NCBI GenBank assembly: GCA_016584305.1
Contig: JACEEZ010023000.1
Location: 192,116-256,115, forward strand
From: Chionoecetes opilio
Taxonomy: Eukaryota; Arthropoda; Malacostraca; Decapoda; Majidae
Length of the DNA: 64,000 bases
Direction of reading: 5' to 3'
Part shown: piece after piece, positions 38,349-50,347 of the stretch
Layout: every line of letters starts with the position of its first letter
Position numbering within the stretch: the first letter of the stretch is position 1
Program-made: the position numbers and the translations under genes
Notes under the pieces: generated by a model
What the model saw: the letters and a program-made list of their open reading frames with translations, nothing else
What the model was told of the DNA's origin: nothing
Database searches by the model: none

Positions 38349-38948
38349 CATTTACCAACCTAACCTCACTGGGGGGGGGGGGGTTTCGCCCTCCAATACC
38401 CCCCTTGTTTTATCTTTCATTTCCGCCAGCTGTTGTAGGGGTTAGAACTACTCCTTATGATGAGAATGAAACGTTCAGGATATTTAAAACCACCGATCGT
38501 GTATTGGTTTAAACTGCACTTATACCATGGATTCTAAGAAACATTCTATGAGCTTCCTTCGCAAATCACTACTTTTCGAGATATAAAATGCTTTTAATGT
38601 GAAGGAGAGGGTATAGAAGATATGAAAAATAACTAACCTAACCCCACCTTTTGACTCACTAACCTAACCTAATCTAACCTCACGTTTTAACCTCCTAACT
38701 AAAGCCAAATCCTCATTAAAAAGTGTCCATGGCAAGGGAAGAACAGAGGCAATGCAGGCCACAAGAGGAAGAAGAGTGAGGCGCACGTAAACACTTGTCT
38801 CTCGCCTCTCTATAAACAACATGTCATATCTCCAAAAGTAAAGTGTTGTGGCGGAAGCTCATAGAAAGAATGTTTCCTAGAATCTAATAAGGTAAACAGA
38901 AACTATACTCCCAATTGTGTAGGGAATTCTGGCCCTAGTGTAAAATAA
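38349..38948. mobile_element. Foldback repeat copy 2, inverted interior
   Basis: Positions 38525-38948 share the arms and interior of copy 1 but carry the centre in the opposite orientation (CTAACCTAACCTAATCTAACC near 38660). The left part (38360-38520) resembles the 9330-9690 repeat in reverse. The left outer arm is lost or truncated. Confidence 0.6.
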
Positions 38949-39096
38949 TATCAAATTAAGGGGACACCACACAGGTGATGCCAAAATTTCCCAGGCTGCT
39001 TTTAAAGCCAAAATCTTGTCCATTTGTCCAAAATCTATCTCCATCGTGTTTTTCGTGAGCGTTTACATTATCTGACCAAGTTTCATTACTATTGAA

Positions 39097-39097
39097 T

Positions 39098-39178
<81 letters not shown>
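39097..39178. repeat. (AT)n microsatellite
   Basis: Two adjoining AT runs. Confidence 0.9.
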
Positions 39179-39180
<2 letters not shown>

Positions 39181-40514
39181 ATTTTTTATTTTTTTATATG
39201 CTGTCATATGGAAATTTACTTAATAGAAAAATTCTTTGTTTGATAAGATATTTAGCTTAGGGTATTCTGTAAACATTCAACAATAAATTTACGAAGGGAA
39301 ATTCTCCTATCACTCCGAAAAAGGTTGAAAATGCCACTCTGAAAATAATGTAATATCTAGAATAAGAAAAATTCAAGAAATTCCGCCTGTCATTGTAATC
39401 AAAATCCGCTGCGTCATTTTACACATATGTATGCAAGTATAAAGTGTGCAAAATTTGAGATCTGTATTACAAAAATGGCAGGAGGAGTAGGCCGTGAAAA
39501 TAAAAAAAATGTGTTTTGAGAAAACAACGAATATACCTTATCTTATTGAATATCAAGTTAATTTGGTCTAACTTCTTATTTATCCATTGTCTAATGTATT
39601 GAGGTGATAGAAAACGTTCGTATACATTCCTATTTCATGGGAAAATATATTTTTTCTATTTATACAAATAATTATGATGGTGATGCGGTCGCCAGGATGG
39701 GACGCGGGGGGGCAGGGAATGGGTAATATGGCTCATATTTGCGTTTCAGAGCTACTACGTTGTAGTTCTAGGCCAAAAGAACAATTTACAATTATATGTG
39801 ATGAATCCAATGGGCGCGGGGCGGGAGATGGGTAGCATTGGGAAAAAAAAAAAAAAAAATTGACTGGGGGGGGTAGTGGCCAGGGATTTTAGGCAATGGA
39901 AATGCATTGGTGAATACATGACAAAAAATATCGGTGTTTACTAGGCCTAGAAAATTTAGAATAGAAAATGTACAAAATGAGTATAAGAAGAATTAAGATG
40001 ATAAACCTTAGTAACAACCTAAATTATAAAAAAAGCTAAAAAACAGGAAAAAGAAGAAAGGTTAAAGATGCAATAAAGGGTGTGAAAACAAGCTATATTC
40101 TGTAAAAGAGAGCAAGTATACAAAGTGAGCAAAGAACTTTGGGCACTCCATACACGAGAATGACAGAAGTGATGTGATGAAGTCAGTGCTGGAACAAAGT
40201 GTGCGTGTTGGTCATCTTTGCTTCCAGAGTATTAGGAACTAGCAGAATGAATAGTGTGGTTGTATGGACATGTTTACTCAGTTTGAGTTTCGTCACCTTT
40301 GAGATTAAAATAGTTTTTCTTTTTATAGTTATTTACCCAGAGTACAGGCCGATTTACCCTTTAGTAAAATGCGGTCGCACTCTCAGTATTTAAGATAATG
40401 GAAATTTTGTTTATTTATGTCATATAGGTATAGAACCAATCATATTTAAATACATTTGTTGTTTATCTGAATGAACAATCTAAGTTTTTCAAAACTTGAC
40501 TAATTACCCTGTCG
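39179..40514. other. No recognisable gene
   Basis: AT-rich, with a poly-A at 39841 and a G-run at 39866. No exon or element ends are recognised. Confidence 0.4.
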
Positions 40515-40905
40515 GCTACATTATTTTAGTACATTTATCAGTACATTATTTTAGTACATTTTTCAGTACTTAAAATATTAGTATATTTCAGTACATTATT
40601 TTAGTACATTTTTCAGTACATTTATACTTTGTCAGTACATTTTTAGTCATTTTCGAGTACATTATTCCATCGGCATTTCGTACATTATTTTATACATTTT
40701 CACGTACATTATTTATACACTTCAGTACATTTTTAGTCATTTTCAGTACTATTGACATTTTTCAGTACATTATTTTAGTACATTTTTCAGTACATTATTT
40801 TAGTACATTTTTCAGTACATTATTTTAGTACATTTTTCAGTACATTATATTAGTACATTTGTTAGTACATTTTAAAGTACATTATTATAGTATATTTTTA
40901 GTCCA
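40515..40905. repeat. AGTACATTTTT tandem repeat, block 2
   Basis: About 15 diverged units of TTTTAGTACATTTTTCAGTA type. The best-preserved units lie at 40765-40860 with a period of about 26 bp. It shares the unit with 36405-36592. Confidence 0.9.
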
Positions 40906-40914
40906 GTTTAGGTT

Positions 40915-41330
40915 TGAATTATCACGTCGGCGAGAGTTCTCGGTTGGTGTTTCGGCGAGAATTCCCATCGGCGACAGTTCCATAAACCCTCCACCACCAC
41001 CACAGCTATCACTATAACACACCCTCCTCTTCTCCCCTTCCCATGCCACCCTGACGGGTGCTTTTTACTGAGGATTTGGCTTTAGTTAGGAGGTTAAGAC
41101 ATGGGGTTAGGTTAGATTAGGTTAGGTCAGTGAGTCTAAAATGGGTTAGGTTAGTTAATTTTCATAATCCTAAATACTCTTCTTCCTACTAAAAACATTT
41201 TATATCTCCAAAAGTAGTGATTTGTGACGGAAACTCATTGAGAGAAAGTTTCTTCGAATCCATTAAGGGAAACAGAAAACATACTCCCAATCGTGTTGAG
41301 TATTCTGGTCCTAGTGTAAAAATGTACCGA
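40915..41330. mobile_element. Foldback/GGTTAGG repeat copy 3 (partial)
   Basis: The left part (40915-40990) matches 9390-9470. The right part (41050-41326) matches the second half of the element at 37866, including the GGTTAGG block and the terminal GGTCCTAGTGTAAA. The left arm is missing. Confidence 0.65.
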
Positions 41331-42848
41331 GGGGGCAAGTGAGCACTGAGATCGCCACGTCTGGCGGGCCTGGGAAAGGCGACGGCGAGCTGCTGGGCTG
41401 CGTGAATGGCGGCGGCGGAGTGTTATATTTATTCCTATAAGATAGTTTTGTCCCTGGTTTTGACCAAAGTAACAGTTTGCCAAGAGGTTTGAAGGTTAGT
41501 GGAAGACGTATGTGACAAAAGTTAGTCCTTCATAAAGTAGTAAACGAGATATGGCAGGGTTGATAAAACTAATCTTAACCGGACGCAGCCCCCCCAGTTG
41601 TCAGGAGAGTATTGTACTTCACTTCAGTTTTACCGCTGTGCCCCCAGTTAAGTTATGTTAAGTAGTAACTAACCAATGTCTAGCTTGGGTTAGTGAAGTA
41701 GGTGGGGGGGGGTCTTGGGGGGCGCAGCCTCTCCAGTTAAATAAGGTTAACCAATGTCCATGCACTGTATCTGTAAGGGAAACGGGCGCGATTTGAACAC
41801 ACTCGCTAGCCCAAGGATTCCAGGATACGGCGAAGCTGAGATAGGGGGAGGGCCGTAAGGGTGATACAAACACAGCTTAAAATTGAGGAGATTTACTTGG
41901 TATCTCGCTCAAACTACAAGTATACAAGCAACTATATACAAGTATTTACAAATCACGTATATATAATCAACACCTCTTATAGACTCACGCCCCTGCTCCC
42001 TGGTTCGCAACAGCCTTCCCGTCAACCATAGATCGCTGAGCACTGGACACAGGGACGACGGCAGACGGGAAGGGTAGTTGACCTGGGCAGCAGGGGACGA
42101 TGAAGTGTACACAGCAGAGGTGGAGAGAGAGCAGCTCCCCGTGTTGCGTCGGGAACTCTTATGCCGGGACAGCCGGCACCAAGCGCCTAGTAACCTCTGC
42201 TCCAAACCAGAGGGTGTCGAGGCTTCATGAGGAAGCAGAGGTCGGGAAGTAGCGAAGACCTTTACTGGTGATCGAACCAGTCTTTCACGAATCCACGAAC
42301 AGGAAACCAGGGGTTGGAAGAAGGAACTGTTGCTCAACCAGCCTGCAGGTGGTGGTTCGCCCTTACAGTATCACTGTAGTTTTAGCGTCAAGGCCACCCT
42401 TCCTTCCAAGGCCAGGCGACACGGCCTTCTGGGCTGCCCCAGCAGGCTGGAAGGTGGCCTTGTGGACGTCTGTCCAGGATGCAACACAGCGCCCTCATAC
42501 CAGTATTGTGGAGCAGTGCACCACACATGCAGTAACACATGAACACTCCCTAAGGCCCAGTGGTAAAGCCCGGGACAGGCCATGGCCTTCCTGGGGGGTC
42601 TGTTCCCCCTGGCAGTGTACAAGGGCATGGATAGACTATAGGCAAAACACCTACACACGCTGCTACCCCTTCACTCCAATAAGTCCTTTGCTGCCTGAGG
42701 AATGTTGCTGCTTCTTCTCGGACTCAGCAATAACCTTATATCGTACAAAAAAATGCCTGAAATTAAACATATTCCAGCCACCCACCTCAGCTGTCGTCCT
42801 GTCCCTCCTCCATTGTATTTCAGGGATACCAACGGCACGCCAAACAGT
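41331..42848. other. No recognisable gene
   Basis: Moderately GC-rich. Overlapping open frames of up to 237 codons lie on both strands near 41909-42981, but none has a recognisable domain, and the plus-strand one runs into the hAT element. I cannot support a gene. Confidence 0.4.
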
Positions 42849-42856
42849 ACTGCAGC

Positions 42857-44044
42857 CAGCGTTGCCAGGGGAATTTGCCCAAAATATCGTACTAAACCAG
42901 TCAAAATTATCGTACTTGCATCTGTATTATTGTACAAGTTTTTTTTTTCTCACCAAATCCTACGGTCACCTTTTCCATTAATAACAATGTATCTCCATCA
43001 GAAAAAGCTGTAAAACTTGGCCAAGAAATAATAATCAGTGTCTCAGAAACCAAGTGTCTCACGAAAATATGAATGAAATCAGTGTCTCAGAAAGGGAAGT
43101 GACGGAATTATACGAAAACAAGTGTGTCCCGCGGCCCGCCCCGCAGCCGCCCGCCCGCCACTCCATTTTGATCTCTGCCGCGCCCAGAGAATTATTACCC
43201 TAACCATAGACCACTCTATAAACAGTGGTCTATGCCCTAACCTAACCGAATCTTCTAACGGGAGAGGCTCCGTCCCCTTCGACCCCCTGACGGGAATATT
43301 AACATAACCGAAACTTAACCTAACCTTAACCGGCGGTAGCGACCGCGCAGTTCTCGTCCACTAAAACCAATTTAGTCCACATGAACGCGTCTTCATCTGT
43401 CGCTGCAGTTCTCTTCTAACAATCACCTCCCTTTTCATCACCAGTAGCTACGTATATATATGCCCCTAAACTTAAAACATTAACAATAAATCTGCGCGCC
43501 TCACACTGTCATCTCTTCATCTTTCTTTGTTATGGTTGGGTGAAGCGGTTGGCCCACCCGTCTGCTAGATGTGTTGTCAAACAGGTCAAGCCAAATGCCT
43601 GTTTGGTTCGACGAAACAGTCCGACGAAACGCCTCGTGTGATAGCCGCTTTAGCCAGAATAAACCTTTATCAAGTCTATTTGGGCACTTTGATTTGCTAC
43701 GAAACAAAGCGATTACGATTCGTTTGCTGAATGTTAATCAGTCCGTTCACTGAACGCAGCCCAGGTTTGTTTGGACTGGTATCTTTTGCACTCACTCTGT
43801 ATCCAAAGGGCGCTGGCTAAAGACTGACATTCAGACCAGCATTTGCGTCACCCACACATTACATGCTCAGCAGCTGAGAGAGAAAATGTTTAAATTTAAT
43901 AATAAAATTATTTTACATCTCCATTGAATTATTGTACAAATTCCGGGATTATCGTATTATCGTACAGGTGTTATTGTAAGTACATCGTACAAACGGTCAG
44001 ATTTCCGTATTTGTACGATAATTATTGTACGACTGGCAACGCTG
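42857..44044. mobile_element. Non-autonomous hAT element
   Basis: The ends are CAGCGTTGCCAG and CTGGCAACGCTG (12-bp TIR, hAT consensus form). The 8-bp flanks ACTGCAGC (42849-42856) and TCTGCAGC (44045-44052) differ at one base. Subterminal ATCGTAC/GTACGAT motifs recur at both ends. The 1188 bp have no transposase and contain the 30-bp palindromic insertion at 43205. Confidence 0.85.
43205..43234. mobile_element. 30-bp palindromic insertion with 7-bp target duplication
   Basis: CATAGACCAC, ten central bases and GTGGTCTATG are flanked by perfect CCCTAAC repeats (43198-43204, 43235-43241). Same ends and same duplication length as at 37315. Confidence 0.85.
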
Positions 44045-44114
44045 TCTGCAGCAGGGATACCAACATATCGTTGGGGGTGGGTGGGTGTGTGTATTTACCT
44101 AGTGGGTAAATACA

Positions 44115-44115
<1 letters not shown>

Positions 44116-44157
<42 letters not shown>
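44116..44157. repeat. (GT)n microsatellite with adjacent hairpin
   Basis: GT repeat directly after a palindrome (GTGTATTTACC...GGTAAATACAC) at about 44089-44116. Confidence 0.85.
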
Positions 44158-44158
<1 letters not shown>

Positions 44159-44761
44159 GAAGCATGTGTATTTCATCTTTATTACTCACTTTTGCCCTAA
44201 ATAAGTGGTGTCGGTACAGTTTTCAGGAACACACAAAACACGTTGTTATGTTGGTTTACGAGTGTTGTATAAATCATGGGGAAGAGACTAAAGTGTTCTG
44301 TATTGTGAGTTAAAAATTAAATAACTTTGCCTATACTTTTCACGTGAAGGACTCAAGAAGCCTCTTACAACGCACAATAAAAATCTTGGGATGGAAGCTT
44401 AACATCCTTTACAGTACATTTTTCTTTTCACTTTTAGCTTCGAATTTGTTTAACTTTTCTTACCTGAAAAGCCAACGTTCTGTGTGCTTCCCACAGTTTA
44501 CACTTTTTGTGTGTTTTGTTTTTGTTTTCAGGATTGCATACTGTGTACGTGTGGTCGTGACTGGAGCACTTAAGGCACAATCTTGTGTTTTCTAGGTTTT
44601 GGCCTTTTGGTCTATTACAAAGCAACTCTTACAGTTATTATGTCTTTGTGTACCACTTCTTGTCTGTCTAGTGAGGCGCGATAGACGTAGGAAATTTTCA
44701 GTCCCTGTGTGGAGGCCTTGTCTGCCAAGGATACAGAATCACATTGTATTTTCATCACGTT

Positions 44762-45044
44762 ACTACAATTTCCGGTATTTGGGAACTTGATGGAATTTTG
44801 CGTACCCTTAACTGTTCTTGGGAGAGATCTATATCGTCAGCGATGTCGAGAAGAGTGTTGTTGAAGGCCTGTTGTTCTACCTTGTCGCAAAATATAAGTG
44901 TCACTACAATTTCCGGTATTTGGGAACTTGATGGAATTTTGCGTACCCTTAACTGTTCTTGGGAGAGGTCAATGTCGTCAGCGATGTCGAGAAGAGTGTT
45001 GTTGAAGGCTTGTTGTTCTACCTTGTCGCAAACTATAAGTGTCT
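44762..45044. repeat. 141-bp tandem duplication, open on both strands
   Basis: Two almost identical 141-bp units start at 44762 and 44903. 141 is 47 codons, so the minus-strand frame (44755-45057) repeats a 47-residue segment including ILDIADD-like NNTLLDIADDIDLSQEQLRV. The plus strand is also open. No splice sites or domain support a gene. A duplicated pseudogene or transposon fragment is possible. Confidence 0.6.
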
Positions 45045-46475
45045 TCGTAACCTTCATTTATGTATGGTGGAGGATCAAAGTGAATCCCCTTTGCTCTAGC
45101 TCCATTTCCAGGATCCTGTCAAGTTCTCAATCTGTAGCTATGGAAGACTATCAGAGCGTCTTTGCCCTTCGTGATGAGTTGTGGCGTAGACATTGGCAGG
45201 TACGACTACCTCCAAGAAGTTACTGTTTTTTTTATCTTGGGGTTTGATCTTAGCTTTCATCATTAGTCTCGCCATGATTACATTTCGTTGATGCTATAGA
45301 CTATAGAGAGAGTACGTTTAGCCTCCTACCTAGTACGTGTCAGTTTGCGGTAACCCATATGCTAAAAAGTGTCGCAGGTATCCGATATCGTACCTTGAAT
45401 CCACATATAAGCTTAGTGGCTAATCCCTGTGCCGCTTTAATGCAGTTCTTCTATTCTAAGGGTTCTATTATGACACCTTGCACCCTTTTATCATGACCTT
45501 AACCCTTACGCGGCGGGCGACTTTTTACTTCCCCGTGCACACCAGCCGGGCTAATTTGCTCTAAATCGTCTCTTTTCAGCAACAATTTGTAAAATAACTA
45601 CTGAAGCTATACGGAAGCAAAAAGAATGTCGTTTAGCTTCATCTTTCTACTACGTTATGCAAGTATAAATAACTTTCTAGGTACTCTGGATACCTCACAG
45701 TGAGGTGATGAAGTAAAGTATTTTTCGCGTCTCACGAGGCTTTCTGAGCTGATCGCCGTTCGAACGTTTGTGTACGGTCAAGGCTTTGGCTTCTCTTTCT
45801 AGCCATACACATTGTATTGATTCTAGTAACTGTTCATTGCATTATCATTATCACTATTATCATCATTATTATTACTAGTAGTAGAAATAGTAGTAGATTA
45901 TGTAGTAGTAGTGGTGGTGGTGATAGTTGTAGCAATAGTAGAAGCCTAGGAATTGTTGCTGTATATAAATAATACACTATGATGATTTAGTAACTGATCA
46001 TTTCATTCACACTCTTATCATTCTTATTATCATTAAAATAACTACTATTAGTATTTTTATTATTATTATCATTATGATTATAAATATTATTATTATTTTC
46101 GCTATTATTATTATTATTATTTTATTTATTATTATTATGATTATTCTTTTTTTTCTTATCACTATTACTATCATTATCATATGTTAATTACGTAATCATT
46201 TTAAGTAGTGGTAGTAATAGTAGTAGTAGTGGTAGTGGTAGTTGTAGTAGTAGTTATAGCTGGAGACGTGGATATTTTGTTGACCCCTTTTTCCTTATCG
46301 TCTAATCTCGCCCTTTATCTATCTTCCCCTTGCACGGATATCACTCATCACCAATCTTTCCTTCGTTTCCTTCCACTCTGCTTATCAGTTTTCTTTTTCC
46401 TCTCGTTTCCCTTATTCAATGCTTTTAGAGGCATAGAAACTAGACGTCGCTTAGACGGTGGAGACTGATCAGTAT

Positions 46476-46792
46476 GGGGAGGCGGTAGCAGAGTGGTTAG
46501 CGTCTCCGACTGGCGTTCTCGGTAACCCGAGTTCGATCCCCGACGAAAACCAAAACCTTTCTGTACCGTCGAGTGGCCTAAGAACACCCACATGCCCTGT
46601 CCATTAACTCTACCTTCGATTGCGATTGGATCGAAGAACACAGGGGGGCGGCATGAGCCTCTAATCACAGGCGTCACTATAAAAATCCTGCCTGCGCCAC
46701 CACGGGCGAGGGCCTACTATCACAGCAGCCTTCAAGTGAACCTCCAGACTCTACCATCCGAGCCCTGGGTCACCACTGAAAAAAAAGTATAT
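46476..46792 (+). mobile_element. tRNA-derived SINE
   Basis: The head GGGGAGGCGGTAGCAGAGTG reads as a tRNA A-box region and GAGTTCGATCC (46529-46539) as a B box. The body runs to an A-rich GAAAAAAAAGTATATA tail. The tRNA-like cloverleaf is incomplete, so it is a SINE and not a functional tRNA. Confidence 0.8.
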
Positions 46793-47165
46793 AGGCTGAC
46801 GGCAGACGACATTCTGCGTCTATATATATATAATTGGCTCCTCGGCTCCTCATGACAAACTGAGGCATATCGTGCGGAGTATATGGTATCCTTACATCGC
46901 TGGAGGGTACTGTAGAGGTCAAAATCAGGCGAAAATTAATAAGGCATAGCACTTCCATGTCGCGAAAAGATAATATCCTCTCATCACGACAGTTTTCGGG
47001 TCGGCCGAAGTAAGGACTGCGCTATGAGGCACGTGTCGGGACGAGTAATACCACATATTTCAACATAGACACCATATGTGCGGTGGAATTTACTCCCATT
47101 TAGTGTAATACATATCTACACAACAAGAGGTTGCTGTAGGGACCAAAATTGGGCAAAAATCTTAA

Positions 47166-47800
47166 TGACGTACTGGTACGTCACCCGCCTTCCTCGCCCA
47201 CCCTACTATGGACGTATGAGTACGTCACCCGCCTTCCTCGCCCACCCTACTATGGACGTATGAGTACGTCACCCGCCTTCCTCGCCCACCCTACTATGGA
47301 CGTATGAGTACGTCACCCGCCTTCCTCGCCCACCCTACTATGGACGTATGAGTACGTCACCCGCCTTCCTCGTCCACCCTACTATGGACGTATGAGTACG
47401 TCACCCGCCTTCCTCGCCCACCCTACTATGGACGTATGAGTACGTCACCCGCCTTCCTCACCCACCCTACTATGTGACTATGAGTACGTCACCCGCCTTC
47501 CTCACCCTCCTACTATGACGTATGAGTACGTCACCCTGCCTTCCTCACCCACCCTACTATGGACGTATGAGTACGTCACCCGCCTTCCTCGTCCACCCTA
47601 CTATGGACGTATGACGTACTCACCCGCCTTCCTCGTCCACCTACTATGGAAGTTGAGTACGTCACCCGCCTTCCTCGTCCACCCTACTATGGACGTATGA
47701 GTACGTCACCCGCCTTCCTCGCCCACCCTACTATGGACTTATGAGTACGTCACCCGCCTTCCTCGCCCACCCTACTATGGACGTATGAGTACGTCACCCG
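47166..47800. repeat. 44-bp minisatellite, about 14 copies
   Basis: The unit GTACGTCACCCGCCTTCCTC continues with G(C/T)CCACCCTACTATGGACGTATGA. Copies between 47470 and 47660 are the most diverged. The last copy merges into the right TIR of the piggyBac-type element, whose sequence GTCACCCGCC is part of the unit. Confidence 0.95.
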
Positions 47801-47815
47801 CCGTGTAAGGGTTAA

Positions 47816-48650
47816 GAGAACTCCCACATCGATCCTACACAGGACTGGTTGAAACACACAAATGCTATTGTCTACTTGATCACTGCACATTGTTAATGCT
47901 TACTTCACTGGCGGTCACACGTCACGACTATCACATGTATTATATTTTTGTCTTTCTTCTGCCTTTTTTTGCAAATGAAAAATAAATTTCTCACTTTTAT
48001 TTGGTCTTGTTTCTGAATTATTTTTTTAGTTTATGAATCTGCCACATGAAGGTGTCCAGAATTACATTGCATCCTTTGTTCACCCGCCTCTCCCTTCCGA
48101 GCAGTGGCGTATATAGGGGGGAGAGGAACGGGGGGGGGGGCACTCTGCTATGGCCCCCTCCTTTTGTCCCAAAGGGATGAAAATTGTTTTATCATTGAAT
48201 ATCAAATTAATGCAATATATCCCCTCTGAGGCCTCATAATGCCCCTAACTATTCTTGATTTAAAAAAAAAAATCTTGACCCCCTCCTCAAAGCCCCAGCT
48301 GTAGAGGCTTGCTTCGCTCCCCCCCCCCCTTAAAACAATCCTGGATTCACATCTGTGCCCTGCCCCCCATTTCCAAGGACCTACATACGCCACTGCTTCT
48401 GAGTTCTTCACTCCTTCTTATTCAAATAAACTCTTGAAATTTGAGGCAAATTTTTTTACATTATTGTATCAATTAAAATGGAATTTATTTTTCTTATCCA
48501 AATACTATACGTACTCTTGAATTTTGAAGCAATTTTTCAAAAAAAAAATTTATTCCTTTTTTTCTTCTTCACATATTTGAGGGGTTCGGCTAGTCTGCGG
48601 AGGTTTTCGTTAGGGTTCGGTGCCTCTGAATAGGTTAAGAACCACTGGTA
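47816..48650. other. No recognisable gene
   Basis: Contains G- and C-runs near 48130 and 48319 flanked by GCAGTGGCGTATATAGGGG and its diverged complement (CATACGCCACTGC near 48383). It is probably a small inverted-repeat element spanning about 48103-48396. No exon is seen. Confidence 0.45.
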
Positions 48651-48653
48651 TAG

Positions 48654-48930
48654 AGCATCAATGGGTCTGGAAACAATTGATAGAGAAGATCTGTTTGTGT
48701 GGGACGATAGAAGTACAAGAGGTCATGAGAAAAAAATGAAAAGGACTGCAAGAGGGACATAAAAAAATACAGCTTCCCGTATAGAAGCATAGAAGCCTGG
48801 AACAACCTTGATGCAAAAGTGAGTAATGCAAGAAGTATACAGGACTTCAAAGGCAAGCTGGATAATAGTAGATTTGGAGACGGGACAATACGAGCATAGC
48901 TCTTTTCCTGTATGTTACAACTAGGTAAAT
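48654..48930 (+). pseudogene. LINE reverse-transcriptase C-terminal fragment
   Basis: Plus-strand fragments read GLETIDREDLFVWDDRSTRG, then after a frameshift KKYSFPYRSIEAWNNL and RSIQDFKGKLDNS. This is the kind of C-terminal tail found after RT domains of animal LINEs. It ends near an AACTAGGTAAATACACAC stretch. Too short and frameshifted to be functional. Confidence 0.65.
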
Positions 48931-49059
48931 ACACACGCACACAAACGATAAGTACATGAGTCTACGGAATTAGTGAAATACGGCAATACGTTACCGAAGA
49001 GTTTATTACTGTACTCTTATACGCTGAAAAGGGTTTTTTGCCCAAAACCCCCCTTCAAA

Positions 49060-49222
49060 ATTATTCGATCGACATGGGACCAAGCCGTTTACCACCTACG
49101 AGATATTTGCGATTTTTTGAGCCTACTCTCATCAAAATTCCATTTACAGTTTCGGCTACCCAACACAGACAGACAGACAGACAGACAGACACACGACTAC
49201 TCCTATAGTATATTAGATGGTT
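49060..49222 (-). mobile_element. Possible Helitron/Helentron-type head
   Basis: On the minus strand it begins TCTAATATACTATAGGAGTA, followed by GTGTGTCTGTCTGTCTGTC. This resembles the TC-start plus GTCT-repeat head modules of the Helitron at 32109. No matching 3' hairpin-CTRR end was located, so this is tentative. Confidence 0.35.
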
Positions 49223-49343
49223 TGAGGGGACCTTAAAATTGAAGAACACGAATGAAATTAACCTTGCTGGCATGTTTTCAGGAGTGGAACAAATTAGGGG
49301 TGTGTGCATGACAAACTTTGGGAACTGTAAAAATTGGGACACC

Positions 49344-49347
<4 letters not shown>

Positions 49348-49416
<69 letters not shown>
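49348..49416. repeat. (AT)n microsatellite
   Basis: Pure AT dinucleotide. Confidence 0.95.
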
Positions 49417-49419
<3 letters not shown>

Positions 49420-49484
49420 AATCAGCAATTAGTTCAGTTAATAATATGAAAAATGTAATTGAAATATGTAATTGAACACTAGCT

Positions 49485-49635
49485 TTGCTGTAATTGTAAT
49501 TGTAATAATAATTTGGAAATATTAAAATTGAGTAATTGTAATTATAATTGTAAATAACATTTTTTCCATTCCTTGTAATTGTAATTGTAATTGAGTAGTT
49601 GGATAAGTCGTCGTAATTGTAATTGTAATTGACCC
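49485..49635. repeat. TGTAAT-type degenerate repeat
   Basis: Repeated TGTAATTGTAATTGTAATTG with interruptions. Confidence 0.8.
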
Positions 49636-50343
49636 AAACCAATGTAATTACTCCAAGCCTGGACATTACTGTTCACAGTCACCAAATACCGGCAGATTTT
49701 CCGCCGAAAAACCGGGAAAAACGGCCTTCTACCGAAACTTACTATCCCGTACTATATTGCTCTCTTGGAGTAGTTTCCTTCTGGAATTCTTTCGTGCTGC
49801 TAACTTTCCAAGACGCATGACTATATGTTACCTATTGCCAGGGGCTTTATGCAGTCAAGTTAGGCACCACATCAATTCTAATGACTTAAATCTATGACTA
49901 TGAGCTATGTCGCCTTTGTATCAGGAATAGTTATTGATTTACAGCGGACTTGATATCACAGTTTTACATTCAATCAACACGAATCATGCAAACAGAGTAT
50001 ATAATAGTAAGCTAAGAAGAATGAATAACTTAAGCAAACAAGCCGTAACAAGCTGTGTCATGCTTAATAAACAAGCAAAGAGCATCGCAAACTACACGAA
50101 CAGAGAAAGTTTTATTATTATTATTTTTCAGAAGCGTCCTGGGTGAGAAAAGTGGAACCTGACACGCCTGGCTAACATCGGAAGCGCTGCTGTTTTCTCA
50201 GCACTTTAGCCAACTGCCATTTTCCAGCCCCTCGCCCTCTTCCCTGTGGCTGAGGCGGGACAGGCGCTTGCTTGAAGCTGCAGACACAACAGCAGGTAAC
50301 CGCGCCCTCTTGACACCAGTCTTTAATCTAGATCAATTGAATT
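49636..50343. other. No recognisable gene
   Basis: No exon, repeat end or RNA gene recognised. Confidence 0.4.
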
Positions 50344-50347
50344 TTAA

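Larger units (their letters stand above)
45503..47811. mobile_element. piggyBac-type element (TTAA target), non-autonomous
   Basis: TTAA flanks both ends (45499-45502, 47812-47815). The TIR is CCCTTACRCGGCGGGYGAC: left CCCTTACGCGGCGGGCGAC, right the complement of CCCTTACACGGCGGGTGAC. CCCTT ends with a TTAA target are the hallmark of the piggyBac superfamily. The 2309 bp contain ATT/TAG-rich simple repeats (45840-46260), a SINE (46476) and a 44-bp minisatellite (47166) but no transposase frame. Confidence 0.8.

Noticed and set aside
41909..42337. 142-codon minus-strand frame, and a possible LTR primer-binding site near 42270
   Set aside because: No paired LTRs, gag/pol motifs or splice context; the GGTTCGATC complement alone is not enough.
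42268..42981. 237-codon plus-strand frame
   Set aside because: It has no domain, overlaps open frames on the other strand, and runs into the hAT element.
46476..46550. Functional tRNA gene
   Set aside because: A and B boxes are present, but the acceptor and anticodon stems do not pair properly and a SINE body follows.
48635..48940. 101-codon minus-strand frame with hydrophobic stretches
   Set aside because: It is the shadow of the plus-strand LINE C-terminal fragment.
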